Notes: generated by a model from the sequence alone, not told the origin. Shown: positions 33,685 through 42,512, numbered from the stretch's first letter. The stretch: DNA of 64,000 bases from Salisediminibacterium beveridgei (GCF_001721685.1 NZ_CP012502.1:1488001-1552000), one strand, 5' to 3'. Translations and numbers: made by a program.

Positions 33685-34581
33685 ATGTCCGACAAGGTGG
33701 GGAAATATAATATAAAAGCGGTATCGAATATGCTGGGCATTCATGCAGGTACATTAAGAGCATGGGAAAGACGTTACGATTTGGTTAAACCAGTCAGAAA
33801 TGAAGCTGGACATCGTTTGTACACAGACGAACATCTGAAGGTTCTGAAGTGGATCATCGATCAGGTCAACAGGGGATTCACCGTTGGCCAGGCTGTTGAG
33901 CTTCTTGACAGGGAAGAAGTTTTGCGTTCACCTGAAATTGGTTCAGAGCCGCTAAATCAAATTGAATCAATGAAAACAAACATCCAAACAGCATTACTGA
34001 ATTTTGATGAAACTACTGCTACGGATCATTTGGACCATGCATTTAACATGTTCTCAACAGAGCGCGTTGTCATTTCAATTCTGGGTGACATCCTGGCAGA
34101 AGTTGGTGATCTTTGGGAGAAGGGAAAAATATTAACGGCTCATGAGCACTATGTTACAGCTTATATTCGTACAAGGATCGGAATGGTGTTTCAATCGCTC
34201 CCGGTAAACGGATTACTGCCCAAGGTTATTTGTGTATGCGCACCAGACGAAACACATGAAATTGGGCTTTTAGTTTTTACATTTTATTTACGCCGAAGAG
34301 GATACGACACGATCTATCTTGGCGGAGGAATACCTGGTGAAGACGTAATCAAGATCATTGAAGAGACGAGAGCCTCCTTCACGGTCATTTCTGTCACCAT
34401 GAAAGATCATATTTCATCCGGGCTTTCATTGCTGGATCAGATCCACGAATCATTTACCGATGTCAAGGCTGGGGTTGGTGGAGCTGCGATAGATCATATA
34501 AACCCGGACCTCAAAAAGAAATACAATCATTCGATAATTGGTCATCACGATGATAATTGGTTGGATTGGATGAAAACTTGA
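33685..34581 (+). CDS. MerR-type regulator with B12-binding photoreceptor domain (CarH/LitR-like)
   Basis: Predicted light-sensing repressor that binds adenosylcobalamin in the dark. The 298-residue protein has a MerR winged-helix domain (residues 7-75: YNIKAVSNMLGIHAGTLRAW, RYDLVKP, GHRLYTDEHL), a four-helix B12 cap and a Rossmann cobalamin domain. The photoreceptor signature W-x9-EH is exact (Trp144, Glu154, His155), and the cobalamin loop ExHxxG is Glu189, His191, Gly194, where the His is the lower axial ligand in relatives. The ATG at 33685 follows GTGGGTGA. No photolyase or carotenoid gene is adjacent, so its targets lie elsewhere or it acts on its own promoter. Confidence 0.85.
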   Translation: MSDKVGKYNIKAVSNMLGIHAGTLRAWERRYDLVKPVRNEAGHRLYTDEHLKVLKWIIDQVNRGFTVGQAVELLDREEVLRSPEIGSEPLNQIESMKTNIQTALLNFDETTATDHLDHAFNMFSTERVVISILGDILAEVGDLWEKGKILTAHEHYVTAYIRTRIGMVFQSLPVNGLLPKVICVCAPDETHEIGLLVFTFYLRRRGYDTIYLGGGIPGEDVIKIIEETRASFTVISVTMKDHISSGLSLLDQIHESFTDVKAGVGGAAIDHINPDLKKKYNHSIIGHHDDNWLDWMKT

Positions 34582-34624
34582 AACAAAGCTGATTGACGAA
34601 ATCATGTCAATCAGCTTTGTTTTT
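34582..34624 (+). terminator. Terminator after the B12-regulator gene
   Basis: A perfect 16-bp stem at 34582-34597 and 34606-34621 is followed by TTT. It begins right after the stop codon. Confidence 0.9.
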
Positions 34625-34678
34625 GAAAACCGAAATTAATTTGTGAATGTTTCAAGTAACAGTGGAAAAACATCCAAA

Positions 34679-34722
34679 ACTTCTTTATCATAAGAAGTAT
34701 AGATAAAATGTAAGCGCATTCT
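34679..34722. promoter_or_regulatory. Inverted repeat and cre-like site upstream of gudB
   Basis: ACTTCTT and AAGAAGT flank TATCAT (34679-34698), over the likely -35 region. TAAAAT at 34704-34709 is a candidate -10. TGTAAGCGCATTCT at 34709-34722 matches cre with two mismatches. These are candidate operators only. Confidence 0.35.
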
Positions 34723-34755
34723 TAAGACGATACATTGCTCACAGGGGTGAAAACA

Positions 34756-36024
34756 ATGTCCGACAATCAGAATCATGAAGAAATAAAAGAAAAAGATGTA
34801 CTTGAAGCAACGCAAACGGTTATCAAAAAAGCTTTGGATAAGCTTGGATTTCAGGATGAAGTGTATGAGTTGATGAAAGAACCTTTACGGATGATGACGG
34901 TAAGGATTCCTGTAAGAATGGACGATGGTTCTATCGAAATTTTCACTGGTTATCGTGCGCAGCATAATGATGCTGTTGGACCAACAAAAGGCGGTGTCCG
35001 GTTTCATCCTGGCGTTACTGAAAAAGAGGTGAGGGCACTATCAATCTGGATGAGTCTGAAAGCAGGTATCATGGACTTACCATATGGCGGAGGAAAGGGG
35101 GGCATTGTTTGTGATCCCCGTCAAATGTCATTTCGGGAGATTGAACGCTTAAGCAGGGGATATGTCAGATCGATCAGTCAGATCGTAGGCCCAACAAAAG
35201 ATATTCCTGCACCTGATGTATTCACAAATTCACAGATCATGGCATGGATGATGGATGAATACAGCCGTATGAAAGAATTCGATTCTCCAGGTTTTATTAC
35301 GGGTAAACCGTTGGTTTTGGGAGGATCCCACGGCAGGGAATCGGCTACGGCAAAAGGTGTCACCATTTGCATTCGGGAAGCAGCCAAGAAAAAAGGGATG
35401 ACGGTTGAAGGATCAAAAGTTGTTATTCAGGGCTTTGGTAATGCAGGCAGCTTTTTGGCGAAATTTCTTCATGATGCAGGAGCAAAAGTCGTTGGGATTT
35501 CTGACGTTAATGGTGGACTGTACGACCCTGAGGGATTGGATATCGACTATCTTTTGGACCGTCGGGACAGCTTTGGAACAGTAACGAATTTGTTTAATGA
35601 CGTTCTCTCAAATAAAGAACTGATTGAGCAGGAATGTGATATTCTTGTTCCTGCGGCTATCGAGAACCAGATTACTGAAAAAAATGCACATAAAATTAAT
35701 GCGTCTATTGTTGTGGAAGCTGCCAACGGACCCACAACGATGGGGGCGACAAAAATCCTTCATGAAAGAGACATATTACTTGTTCCAGACGTTTTAGCGA
35801 GCGCTGGCGGTGTGACAGTGTCATATTTTGAGTGGGTGCAGAATAACCAGGGATATTACTGGGAGGAAGAAGAGGTTGAAACGAAACTGGAGAAGAAGAT
35901 GACAGCATCGTTTGAAAATGTATATCGGTTGGCCAGTCTTCGAAATGTGGATATGCGTCTCGCTGCTTATATGGTAGGCGTACGAAAAATGGCCGAAGCC
36001 AGCAGGTACAGAGGCTGGATTTAA
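34756..36024 (+). CDS. gudB: NAD-dependent glutamate dehydrogenase
   Basis: Catabolic enzyme that deaminates glutamate to 2-oxoglutarate. The 422-residue hexamer-type protein has the substrate-binding KGGVRFHP and the catalytic Lys in PYGGGKGG, the catalytic Asp region APDVFTN, the Rossmann loop GFGNAGSFLA and the VEAANGPTT stretch. The region altered in laboratory B. subtilis GudB is not duplicated here. The ATG at 34756 follows AGGGGTGA. Its position before ypdA and ansA matches the Bacillus order. The 2-oxoglutarate it makes could feed the KorABC enzyme. Confidence 0.95.
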   Translation: MSDNQNHEEIKEKDVLEATQTVIKKALDKLGFQDEVYELMKEPLRMMTVRIPVRMDDGSIEIFTGYRAQHNDAVGPTKGGVRFHPGVTEKEVRALSIWMSLKAGIMDLPYGGGKGGIVCDPRQMSFREIERLSRGYVRSISQIVGPTKDIPAPDVFTNSQIMAWMMDEYSRMKEFDSPGFITGKPLVLGGSHGRESATAKGVTICIREAAKKKGMTVEGSKVVIQGFGNAGSFLAKFLHDAGAKVVGISDVNGGLYDPEGLDIDYLLDRRDSFGTVTNLFNDVLSNKELIEQECDILVPAAIENQITEKNAHKINASIVVEAANGPTTMGATKILHERDILLVPDVLASAGGVTVSYFEWVQNNQGYYWEEEEVETKLEKKMTASFENVYRLASLRNVDMRLAAYMVGVRKMAEASRYRGWI

Positions 36025-36047
36025 TCGCCATCATTCAGTATGATAGA

Positions 36048-36077
36048 AAAGAACCTTTCCTTCGGGGAAGGTTCTTT
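36048..36077 (+). terminator. Terminator after gudB
   Basis: AAAGAACCTTTCC pairs with GGGAAGGTTCTTT around a 4-nt loop. Confidence 0.85.
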
Positions 36078-36124
36078 ACGATTGCAAAGAACGACGTGTA
36101 TGATTAGCTACAGAGGTGAAAAAT

Positions 36125-37102
36125 ATGAATAAGAAACAAGTTGTTATCGTTGGAGCAGGTCCTTGCGGGATATCTGCAGCGATTGAATGTGAAAAAGCCG
36201 GCTGTGATGTGACCTTGATTGAAAAAGGGAATATTGTAAATGCCCTTTACCATTATCCGACTCATCAACAGTTTTTCAGCACGAGTGAAAAACTTGCTAT
36301 TGGCGACATTCCTTTTTACAGTACCGAACGTAAACCAAAACGAAATGAAGCATTGGTCTATTATCGCAAAGTTGCAGAAGAATATGACTTACACATCAAT
36401 GCTTTCGAAGAGGTTCAATCAATCCATCAACAATCTGATGGTAAATTCACAGTTGAAACCAAAAAGAAAAATAATGATATAAAAACTTACCAGTCAGACG
36501 CGGTTATTATTGCGACGGGTTATTATGACTCTCCTAATTATTTGGGTGTTCCTGGAGAAGAGCAAAATCATGTTTTGCATTATTTTCATGAAGCTCATCC
36601 ATTCTTCAATCAGAAAGTTGCGGTCATAGGGGGTAAAAATTCGGCCGTGGATGCAGCACTGGAACTTGAAAAAGCTGGGGCAGAAGTTACTGTCTATTAC
36701 AGGGACAATGATTATTCATCGAGTATTAAACCTTGGATTCTGCCGGAATTTGAATCATTGGTGCGTCACGGGAAAATTACAATGCACTTCAATACAGCGA
36801 TTGAATCGATTGGTAAAGATACCATAACCGTCAATCATGAGAAGTTGAATCGCCAGACGTACGATGCCGATTTTGTTTTTGCTATGACCGGCTATCATCC
36901 TGATCACTCTTTTATCCGTTCAATGGGTGTGAAGGTTGATGAAGCAAGTGGGCGACCTGAATACGATCCTGAGACGATGGAAACGAACGTACCCGGAATT
37001 TACATTGCAGGTGTGATTGCTGCGGGAAACAATGCGAACGAAATCTTTATAGAAAACGGCAGGCATCATGGAGAATTGATTGCGAAATCGATAATAGTAT
37101 AA
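36125..37102 (+). CDS. ypdA: Bacillithiol disulfide reductase YpdA (Bdr)
   Basis: FAD-dependent, NADPH-using reductase of bacillithiol disulfide. The 325-residue protein has an N-terminal FAD motif VVIVGAGPCGISAAIEC, with the Cys that is functionally important in relatives, and the NADPH motif VAVIGGKNSAVDAALELEKAG. The C-terminal FAD site is IYIAGVIAAGNNANEIF. It is a thioredoxin-reductase-like enzyme without a CxxC redox pair. The ATG at 36125 follows AGAGGTGA. Its presence implies that the cell uses bacillithiol. Confidence 0.92.
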   Translation: MNKKQVVIVGAGPCGISAAIECEKAGCDVTLIEKGNIVNALYHYPTHQQFFSTSEKLAIGDIPFYSTERKPKRNEALVYYRKVAEEYDLHINAFEEVQSIHQQSDGKFTVETKKKNNDIKTYQSDAVIIATGYYDSPNYLGVPGEEQNHVLHYFHEAHPFFNQKVAVIGGKNSAVDAALELEKAGAEVTVYYRDNDYSSSIKPWILPEFESLVRHGKITMHFNTAIESIGKDTITVNHEKLNRQTYDADFVFAMTGYHPDHSFIRSMGVKVDEASGRPEYDPETMETNVPGIYIAGVIAAGNNANEIFIENGRHHGELIAKSIIV

Positions 37103-37121
37103 GCGCTTTTAGGAGGTTGTT

Positions 37122-38081
37122 ATGAAGCAAGTATTAGTAATTTCAACTGGGGGGACAATCGCCAGTAAGGAAAATGATGAAGGCAGGCTGGAGGCAGGTG
37201 CATATTCAGGGGAAGAACTGGCTTTGAAAACCGGGTTACCAAACGATATTAAAGTGATCATTCGCTCAAGTCACCAAAAGCCAAGCTCACATATGCGATT
37301 TGAAGATCTTGATGAAATCCGTGCGATCATCGAAAAAGAAGGGTCCAAGATGGATGGATTTGTGATCACGCACGGAACAGATACGTTGGAAGAATCGGCT
37401 TTTTATCTGGATATCACATTGCATGATGAACGTCCGGTAGTATTCACCGGTTCACAAAGATCACCGGATGATCTTGGTAGTGATGCTTATATTAACTTAC
37501 GCCATGCGATTCATGCTGCTGCATCAGATCAAATGAGTGGGACCGGTGTAACGGTTGTCTTTAACGAAAGAATTTTTGCAGCGAAATACGTTAAGAAGGA
37601 ACATGCTTCAAATATTCAAGGCTTCAATGCGTTCGGGTTCGGTTATCTTGGTATTATTGATCATGATAATGTGTCGGTGTTTCAAAAACCTGTCCAAAAG
37701 CAGTTTTATACTGTGAAGGATCAACCGGTACAGGTTGAATTGATTAAATCAACCATGGCAAGCAGCGGGATGTTTATTGAAGCGTGCATAAAAGAACAAG
37801 TTGACGGCATTGTGGTCGAGGGATATGGCAGAGGACAAGTTGATCCCGTGATGATCGCTGGAATTGAAAAAGCTCTTGAACAGAATATTCCCGTTGTGAT
37901 CACCACGTCTTCAGAGGAGGGCGCTGTTTATCCAGTTTATGACTACCCGGGCAGTGCTTATCATCTTCAAACCTGTGGAGCTATTCTCGGTGGTGATTAT
38001 GATGCCAAAAAAGCAAGGATTGTGCTGATTTGTGCACTTCGTTCCGAGACGGGTATCCGGGACAGTTTTAATGGTCAGTAA
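37122..38081 (+). CDS. ansA: L-asparaginase
   Basis: Hydrolyses asparagine to aspartate and ammonia in the cytosol. The 319-residue protein has the two threonine catalytic motifs, STGGTIAS at the N-terminus and THGTDTLEES near residue 86, plus SQRSPDDLGSDA. There is no signal peptide, so it is the cytoplasmic type. AGGAGG precedes the ATG. It lies 19 nt after ypdA in one operon and abuts prsW. Confidence 0.93.
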   Translation: MKQVLVISTGGTIASKENDEGRLEAGAYSGEELALKTGLPNDIKVIIRSSHQKPSSHMRFEDLDEIRAIIEKEGSKMDGFVITHGTDTLEESAFYLDITLHDERPVVFTGSQRSPDDLGSDAYINLRHAIHAAASDQMSGTGVTVVFNERIFAAKYVKKEHASNIQGFNAFGFGYLGIIDHDNVSVFQKPVQKQFYTVKDQPVQVELIKSTMASSGMFIEACIKEQVDGIVVEGYGRGQVDPVMIAGIEKALEQNIPVVITTSSEEGAVYPVYDYPGSAYHLQTCGAILGGDYDAKKARIVLICALRSETGIRDSFNGQ

Positions 38082-38084
38082 TTG

Positions 38085-38789
38085 ATGATCATCATTGTTA
38101 CTGCTTCTTTTGCACCTGCGGTTGCGTTATTGATGTTTTTTTACCTGAAGGACGAATTGGAACCAGAACCGGTCTATCTCGTCATTCGAAGTTTTTTCTT
38201 TGGAATGCTGCTGGTGTTTCCTGTTTCTTTTTTACAGTTTGCTATTGGCAGCGAAACAGATATGACAAACACTTTTTTGGTCAGTTTTTTTCATGTAGCG
38301 TTAACTGAAGAATTTTTTAAATGGTTTGTCGTCGTCCTGTTTATTTTTAACCATAGTGCGTTTAAGACGAGATACGATGGCATTGTTTATGCCAGTGCCG
38401 TATCACTTGGTTTTGCGGCTGTGGAGAATTTATTATATGTCAGTATCAACGGCCTTGAAACTGCAATATACAGAGCTTTATTCCCAGTGACGGTTCACGC
38501 ACTGGTCGGTGTACTGATGGGATACTATGTAGGTGCAGCAAAATTCAATTTCCGCTTTAAAGCAATATATCTTTTACTTGCCTTGTTAATACCTGCTTTT
38601 TTTCATGGGATGTACCATCTTTCCCTTGTCCGATACTCAGCTGTGAATTATGGACTCATGCCGTTTATGATCGTTTTGTGGTTCACTGCATTATATAAAA
38701 TCAAGCAGGCAAACCAACTGAGTTTATCAGAATATTTGAAGAGAGGCTCCCATTCATTGTATAGTGGAGTGAAGCGCAATGGATACTAA
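38085..38789 (+). CDS. prsW: Intramembrane protease PrsW
   Basis: Membrane metalloprotease that in B. subtilis makes the site-1 cut of anti-sigma-W factor RsiW under antimicrobial stress. The 234-residue protein has about seven helices and the catalytic motifs: EE in HVALTEEFFKW, ENLLY in the central helix, FPVTVHALVG and FFHGMYH. The ATG at 38085 comes right after a TTG at 38082; no strong ribosome binding site is seen, so coupling to ansA is likely. In B. subtilis sleB-ypeB follows, but here a small zinc-ribbon gene does. Confidence 0.88.
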   Translation: MIIIVTASFAPAVALLMFFYLKDELEPEPVYLVIRSFFFGMLLVFPVSFLQFAIGSETDMTNTFLVSFFHVALTEEFFKWFVVVLFIFNHSAFKTRYDGIVYASAVSLGFAAVENLLYVSINGLETAIYRALFPVTVHALVGVLMGYYVGAAKFNFRFKAIYLLLALLIPAFFHGMYHLSLVRYSAVNYGLMPFMIVLWFTALYKIKQANQLSLSEYLKRGSHSLYSGVKRNGY

Positions 38790-38825
38790 TAGCCAGTTAT
38801 GGTTTTAAAAGAAGGAGTGATCTTG

Positions 38826-38996
38826 ATGCCCGAGACAAAACAGCGATTTAAAGTTGTCATCCGATGTCAGGATTGTGGAGAAAAGTACATCTTGCGAGGG
38901 CGCCCAAATGAGGACGGTGGACTCGATACTGGATTTAAACGCTGTGTGTGCGGCAACGAAGTCCATTTTGACATCGATGTTTCGGAAGAAGGGTAA
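38826..38996 (+). CDS. Small zinc-ribbon protein, function unknown
   Basis: A 56-residue cytosolic protein with CQDCG near the N-terminus and CVCGNEVHF near the C-terminus, giving four Cys in zinc-ribbon spacing. No catalytic motif is seen. The start is the ATG at 38826, behind AAGGAGTGATC. It follows prsW by 36 nt and has its own terminator. It takes the place where B. subtilis carries the spore germination genes sleB-ypeB. Confidence 0.7.
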   Translation: MPETKQRFKVVIRCQDCGEKYILRGRPNEDGGLDTGFKRCVCGNEVHFDIDVSEEG

Positions 38997-39005
38997 TAAG
39001 TAGCG

Positions 39006-39032
39006 GGTGTGAGTGGTTACTCACACCTTTTT
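39006..39032 (+). terminator. Terminator after the zinc-ribbon gene
   Basis: GGTGTGAGT pairs with ACTCACACC around GGTT, followed by TTTTT. Confidence 0.9.
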
Positions 39033-39088
39033 CCAACTACATTAAGGGAATATATGTTATATAATTGATTTAATAATCACAATTATAT

Positions 39089-39103
39089 CGATTGAATCAA
39101 TCG
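39089..39103. promoter_or_regulatory. 15-bp palindrome upstream of flgZ
   Basis: CGATTGAATCAATCG is a perfect palindrome in an AT-rich stretch, 74 nt upstream of the flgZ start. It is a candidate operator of unknown factor. Confidence 0.35.
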
Positions 39104-39176
39104 TATATCTGTTCATTATTCATGGTACAATCATAATTAAGAAGGATTGTAATGTTATGTTAAAGGTGGTGATCCG

Positions 39177-39839
39177 GTGATCAAAATCGGTCAGACCATC
39201 CATCTTGAATTGAAAGTGCCGGATGGTGATCAGAAACAACGATATAAAAGCAAACTGCTGGATTATGAACGATCATTTATGTATATTGATTTTCCAGTAG
39301 ATGAGCAGACGAGCAAGCCGAGTTTTTTTATGGAGGGTACTGAATTTCGTGTTTGGTTTGCAGGGAAAGATAATGCAGTTTATTCTTTTGAAACGCAAAT
39401 CCTCGGAAAAGTAGACAGGGGAATTCCAATGCTCGTAATGAAAGACCCCGGAAAAGATTCTTATCTTCGTATTCAAAGAAGAGAATATGTTCGTGTCGAA
39501 ACTGCCCTTGATGTAGCGGTTCATCCGGTTAAAGAAGGAACAAAGCCTTTTACGACCGTCACGATTGATGTGAGTGGAGGGGGAGCAGCCCTTGTCCTGC
39601 AATCAAATCATCAACTTAAAGACAGTGAAGTACTCAATTTATGGATCGCAATTCCTTTTAGAATAGGAGGAATTGAATACATTAATACAAAAGCTGAGAT
39701 CATACGGATTATTGATGGTAAATCACCGATAAAATGCTCTTGTCAATTTATTGATATTGATGAAGGGGATCGACAGAAGATTATTCGCTATGCATTTGAA
39801 AAACAGCTCGAACGTAATCGCAGAGAGCGAATTAAATAA
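39177..39839 (+). CDS. flgZ: PilZ-domain c-di-GMP-binding flagellar brake protein (YpfA/FlgZ)
   Basis: Binds c-di-GMP and in B. subtilis slows the flagellar motor through MotA. The 220-residue protein has an N-terminal YcgR-like domain and a C-terminal PilZ domain with the c-di-GMP motifs RREYVR (residues 99-104) and DVSGGG (near residue 129). The start is GTG at 39177, after AAAGGTGGTGAT. Together with cheR it indicates motility. The neighbour cmk matches the Bacillus order. Confidence 0.88.
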   Translation: MIKIGQTIHLELKVPDGDQKQRYKSKLLDYERSFMYIDFPVDEQTSKPSFFMEGTEFRVWFAGKDNAVYSFETQILGKVDRGIPMLVMKDPGKDSYLRIQRREYVRVETALDVAVHPVKEGTKPFTTVTIDVSGGGAALVLQSNHQLKDSEVLNLWIAIPFRIGGIEYINTKAEIIRIIDGKSPIKCSCQFIDIDEGDRQKIIRYAFEKQLERNRRERIK

Positions 39840-39949
39840 TTCGCTATGAAGAAAGACGCTAATACGAAAATGTGATAAAATGATGAATATTCCTAATTTT
39901 ATCATGCCAATTTTTTTATCATAACAGTAAACAGCAGTGAGGGATCAGG

Positions 39950-40627
39950 ATGAAAAAAGTGAATGTTGCGATCGATGGACCTGCCGGAGCAGGGAAAAGT
40001 ACAGTTGCTAAAATGGCAGCTGAAAAACTGGGATTTATATATATTGATACTGGTGCAATGTATAGAGCGGTTACTTGGAAAGCACTCAATAATCATGTGG
40101 ATCCACGAGATGATCAAAGCCTTGAAACATTATTAAAGCATACAGAAATACAGCTCACACAAAAAAACGGCTCTCCCCGTGTCATTTGTGATGGTCAGGA
40201 CGTAACCGAACAGATACGTGATCCGTCAGTTACCAGGAACGTATCATTTACGGCATCTCACCGGAATATCAGGGAAGATCTGGTTCGCCGCCAGCAACAG
40301 CTTGCTGCAAAAGGGGGCACGGTAATGGATGGGAGAGATATTGGTACTGCGGTTCTCCCTGATGCAGAAGTCAAAGTATTTCTAACGGCATCTGTAAACG
40401 AACGTGCGAGAAGACGGTATGATGAGCAAGTTGCGAAAGGTATTCCAACCGATATTGATGAACTGAAACAAGAAATTGAAAATCGTGATAAGCTTGACAC
40501 TGAGCGGGAAGTCACGCCATTAAAACAAGCAGAGGACGCTGTTTATCTTGATTCAACAAAACTTTCCATTGAGGAAGTTGTAAAACAGATTTACCAGCTT
40601 GCTGTAAAAGGAGCTGATCGATCTTGA
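39950..40627 (+). CDS. cmk: Cytidylate kinase
   Basis: Phosphorylates CMP and dCMP with ATP. The 225-residue protein has the P-loop IDGPAGAGKSTVA, the YIDTGAMYRAVT nucleotide-binding motif and VMDGRDIGTAVLPDA. The lid contains RARRRYDEQ. AGTGAGGGATCAGG precedes the ATG. Its 3' end overlaps the plsC start by 4 bp (TTGA). Confidence 0.95.
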   Translation: MKKVNVAIDGPAGAGKSTVAKMAAEKLGFIYIDTGAMYRAVTWKALNNHVDPRDDQSLETLLKHTEIQLTQKNGSPRVICDGQDVTEQIRDPSVTRNVSFTASHRNIREDLVRRQQQLAAKGGTVMDGRDIGTAVLPDAEVKVFLTASVNERARRRYDEQVAKGIPTDIDELKQEIENRDKLDTEREVTPLKQAEDAVYLDSTKLSIEEVVKQIYQLAVKGADRS

Positions 40628-41223
40628 ACAGAAAGTTATTCCATTTGGGACAAGCGGTATGCAGAATGTTTTTTCGTCTCTTTTACAGGGTAAAAATTCA
40701 AGGAAAGCAGAATATTCCCGAGGAGCAAGGCGTTCTGCTGTGCAGCAATCATATTCATTTTTTAGATCCACCCCTAGTAGGTTCATTTCTGAAAAGGGAA
40801 ACGCGATTCATGGCAAAAGCAGAGCTCTTCGAAGCACCGATATTGAAATCGTTAATTCCTAAATTCGGAGCTTTTCCGATAAATCGTGGTAAAAGTGATC
40901 GAAAAGCGATGAGAACAGGCCTCAAACTGCTTAAAGAAGGCGAAATAGTAGGTGTTTTTCCTGAAGGAACAAGAAGCAAAACGGGAGAATTAAAAAAGGG
41001 GTTATCAGGAGTCGGTTTCTTCGCCCTTCGTTCCGATGCGGCAGTTGTTCCTTGTGCGGTTATTGGACCATACAGATTATTCAAAACGATTCATATCATC
41101 TATGGTGAACCATTAAATATGGATCAGCTTCGTGAAGAAAAGGCTTCTCCTGAAGCAACAACTGAAGCAATTATGCGAGGTATCCAGGATTTAATTGATG
41201 CGCATAAAGCGTCTGTTAAATAA
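40624..41223 (+). CDS. plsC: 1-acyl-sn-glycerol-3-phosphate acyltransferase
   Basis: Adds the second acyl chain to lysophosphatidate in membrane phospholipid synthesis. The 199-residue protein has the HX4D motif (NHIHFLD), the FINR-like block (FPINRGKSD), the FPEGTRSKTG motif and a last VPCAVIGPYR block. An N-terminal amphipathic or membrane segment precedes the catalytic domain. The start is TTG at 40624, overlapping the cmk stop, with AAAGGAG upstream. Confidence 0.92.
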   Translation: MNRKLFHLGQAVCRMFFRLFYRVKIQGKQNIPEEQGVLLCSNHIHFLDPPLVGSFLKRETRFMAKAELFEAPILKSLIPKFGAFPINRGKSDRKAMRTGLKLLKEGEIVGVFPEGTRSKTGELKKGLSGVGFFALRSDAAVVPCAVIGPYRLFKTIHIIYGEPLNMDQLREEKASPEATTEAIMRGIQDLIDAHKASVK

Positions 41224-41241
41224 GTATTTTCAGAAGTACCT

Positions 41242-41270
41242 TTCACATTTGTGAGAGATAATGATAAAAT
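41242..41270 (+). promoter_or_regulatory. Promoter of the S1-domain gene
   Basis: TTCACA and TAAAAT are spaced by 17 nt, about 50 nt upstream of the gene. A TCACATTTGTGA inverted repeat overlaps the -35 box. Confidence 0.45.
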
Positions 41271-41320
41271 GTAACTAGAATACCAAACTACAGGGTTAGG
41301 AAACAGGGAGGTTTTTGTCA

Positions 41321-42487
41321 ATGGTAGAAGAAATGAACAATGAAATGGCTGATTTCAACTCTTTGTCTGTCGGAGATGTGACAATGGGTACGGTTTCGAA
41401 AGTGGAAGAAAAACAAGCTTATGTGAATGTCGGATATAAAATGGACGGTGTCGTTCCGATTAGTGAGCTGGCAAGTCTGCATGTCGAAAAAGCGAGTGAT
41501 GTGATCGAGGAAGGCGAAGAATATGAATTCAAGGTCATTAAATTGACAGAAGACGAACTTGTTCTATCCCGACGAGCGGTTGCTGCAGAAAAGTCATGGG
41601 ATATGATGGAACAGCGCCTCGAAGAGGGGGCTGTGTTTGAAGCAGAGGTCGCCGATGTCGTTAAAGGCGGTCTTGTTGTAGATGTAGGCGTTCGTGGTTT
41701 TATTCCAGCATCATTGGTCGAACGTTTCTACGTTGAAGATTTCGCTGATTACAAAGGAAAAACACTGCGCTTGAAAGTTGTTGAATTGGATAAAGAACGC
41801 AACAAATTGATTCTTTCACAACGTGCAGTCCTGGATCAGGAAGCGACGGATCGGAAAAAAGAAACTCTTCATTCGATTAAAGAAGGAGACGTTGTTTCCG
41901 GCACTGTGCAGCGAATCACCAGCTTTGGTGCATTTGTTGATGTAGGTGGAGTTGATGGATTGGTTCACATTTCACAAATGGCCCATCAGCACATTGAATC
42001 GCCTTCTGAGGTTGTATCTGAAGGTGATGAAGTTAATGTTAAAGTTTTATCTGTGGATCCTGACAATGAAAGAATTTCTCTATCTATCAAGGAAACATTG
42101 CCTGGACCATGGGAGTCAATTGAGGGGAAAGTAAATCAAGGTGATGTGATTACCGGTACTGTCAAGCGCCTTGTGTCTTTCGGTGCTTTTGTGGAAGTCG
42201 CCGATGGAGTTGAAGGACTTGTCCATATTTCACAAATCGCCAATCGTCATATTGGTACACCTGGCGAAGTGCTTGAAGAAGGACAGGAAGTATCAGCTAA
42301 AGTACTGGATGTTAATCTTGAGGAAAAGCGTGTCTCTCTCAGTATTCGTGCCCTCGAAGAAGAAGCACAAAAATCTGAGGAAAATGCCCAAAAAGAGGAA
42401 TTCCAAAAAGAAGAGGATCATTCCGGATTCAGTTTTGGTGATGTCATCGGAGATCAGTTAAAAGATTACCAGAATGACGACAAATAA
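41321..42487 (+). CDS. ypfD: S1 RNA-binding domain protein YpfD (RpsA homologue)
   Basis: The 388-residue protein has four S1 domains in a row (starting near residues 12, 98, 183 and 268; motif GTVxRxxSFGAFVxV in the last two). Proteobacterial S1 has six. In Bacillus this homologue is not essential and its exact role in translation is unclear. The C-terminal 40 residues are acidic and low in complexity. The ATG at 41321 is 8 nt from GGGAGG; a TTG at 41315 is too close. Confidence 0.9.
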   Translation: MVEEMNNEMADFNSLSVGDVTMGTVSKVEEKQAYVNVGYKMDGVVPISELASLHVEKASDVIEEGEEYEFKVIKLTEDELVLSRRAVAAEKSWDMMEQRLEEGAVFEAEVADVVKGGLVVDVGVRGFIPASLVERFYVEDFADYKGKTLRLKVVELDKERNKLILSQRAVLDQEATDRKKETLHSIKEGDVVSGTVQRITSFGAFVDVGGVDGLVHISQMAHQHIESPSEVVSEGDEVNVKVLSVDPDNERISLSIKETLPGPWESIEGKVNQGDVITGTVKRLVSFGAFVEVADGVEGLVHISQIANRHIGTPGEVLEEGQEVSAKVLDVNLEEKRVSLSIRALEEEAQKSEENAQKEEFQKEEDHSGFSFGDVIGDQLKDYQNDDK

Positions 42488-42512
42488 ATAATGTGAATTG
42501 CAGGTGAACAGT

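Noticed and set aside
37098..37111. TATAAGCGCTTTTA between ypdA and ansA as a cre site
   Set aside because: Two of the invariant bases are wrong and the two genes appear to be in one operon with no promoter there.
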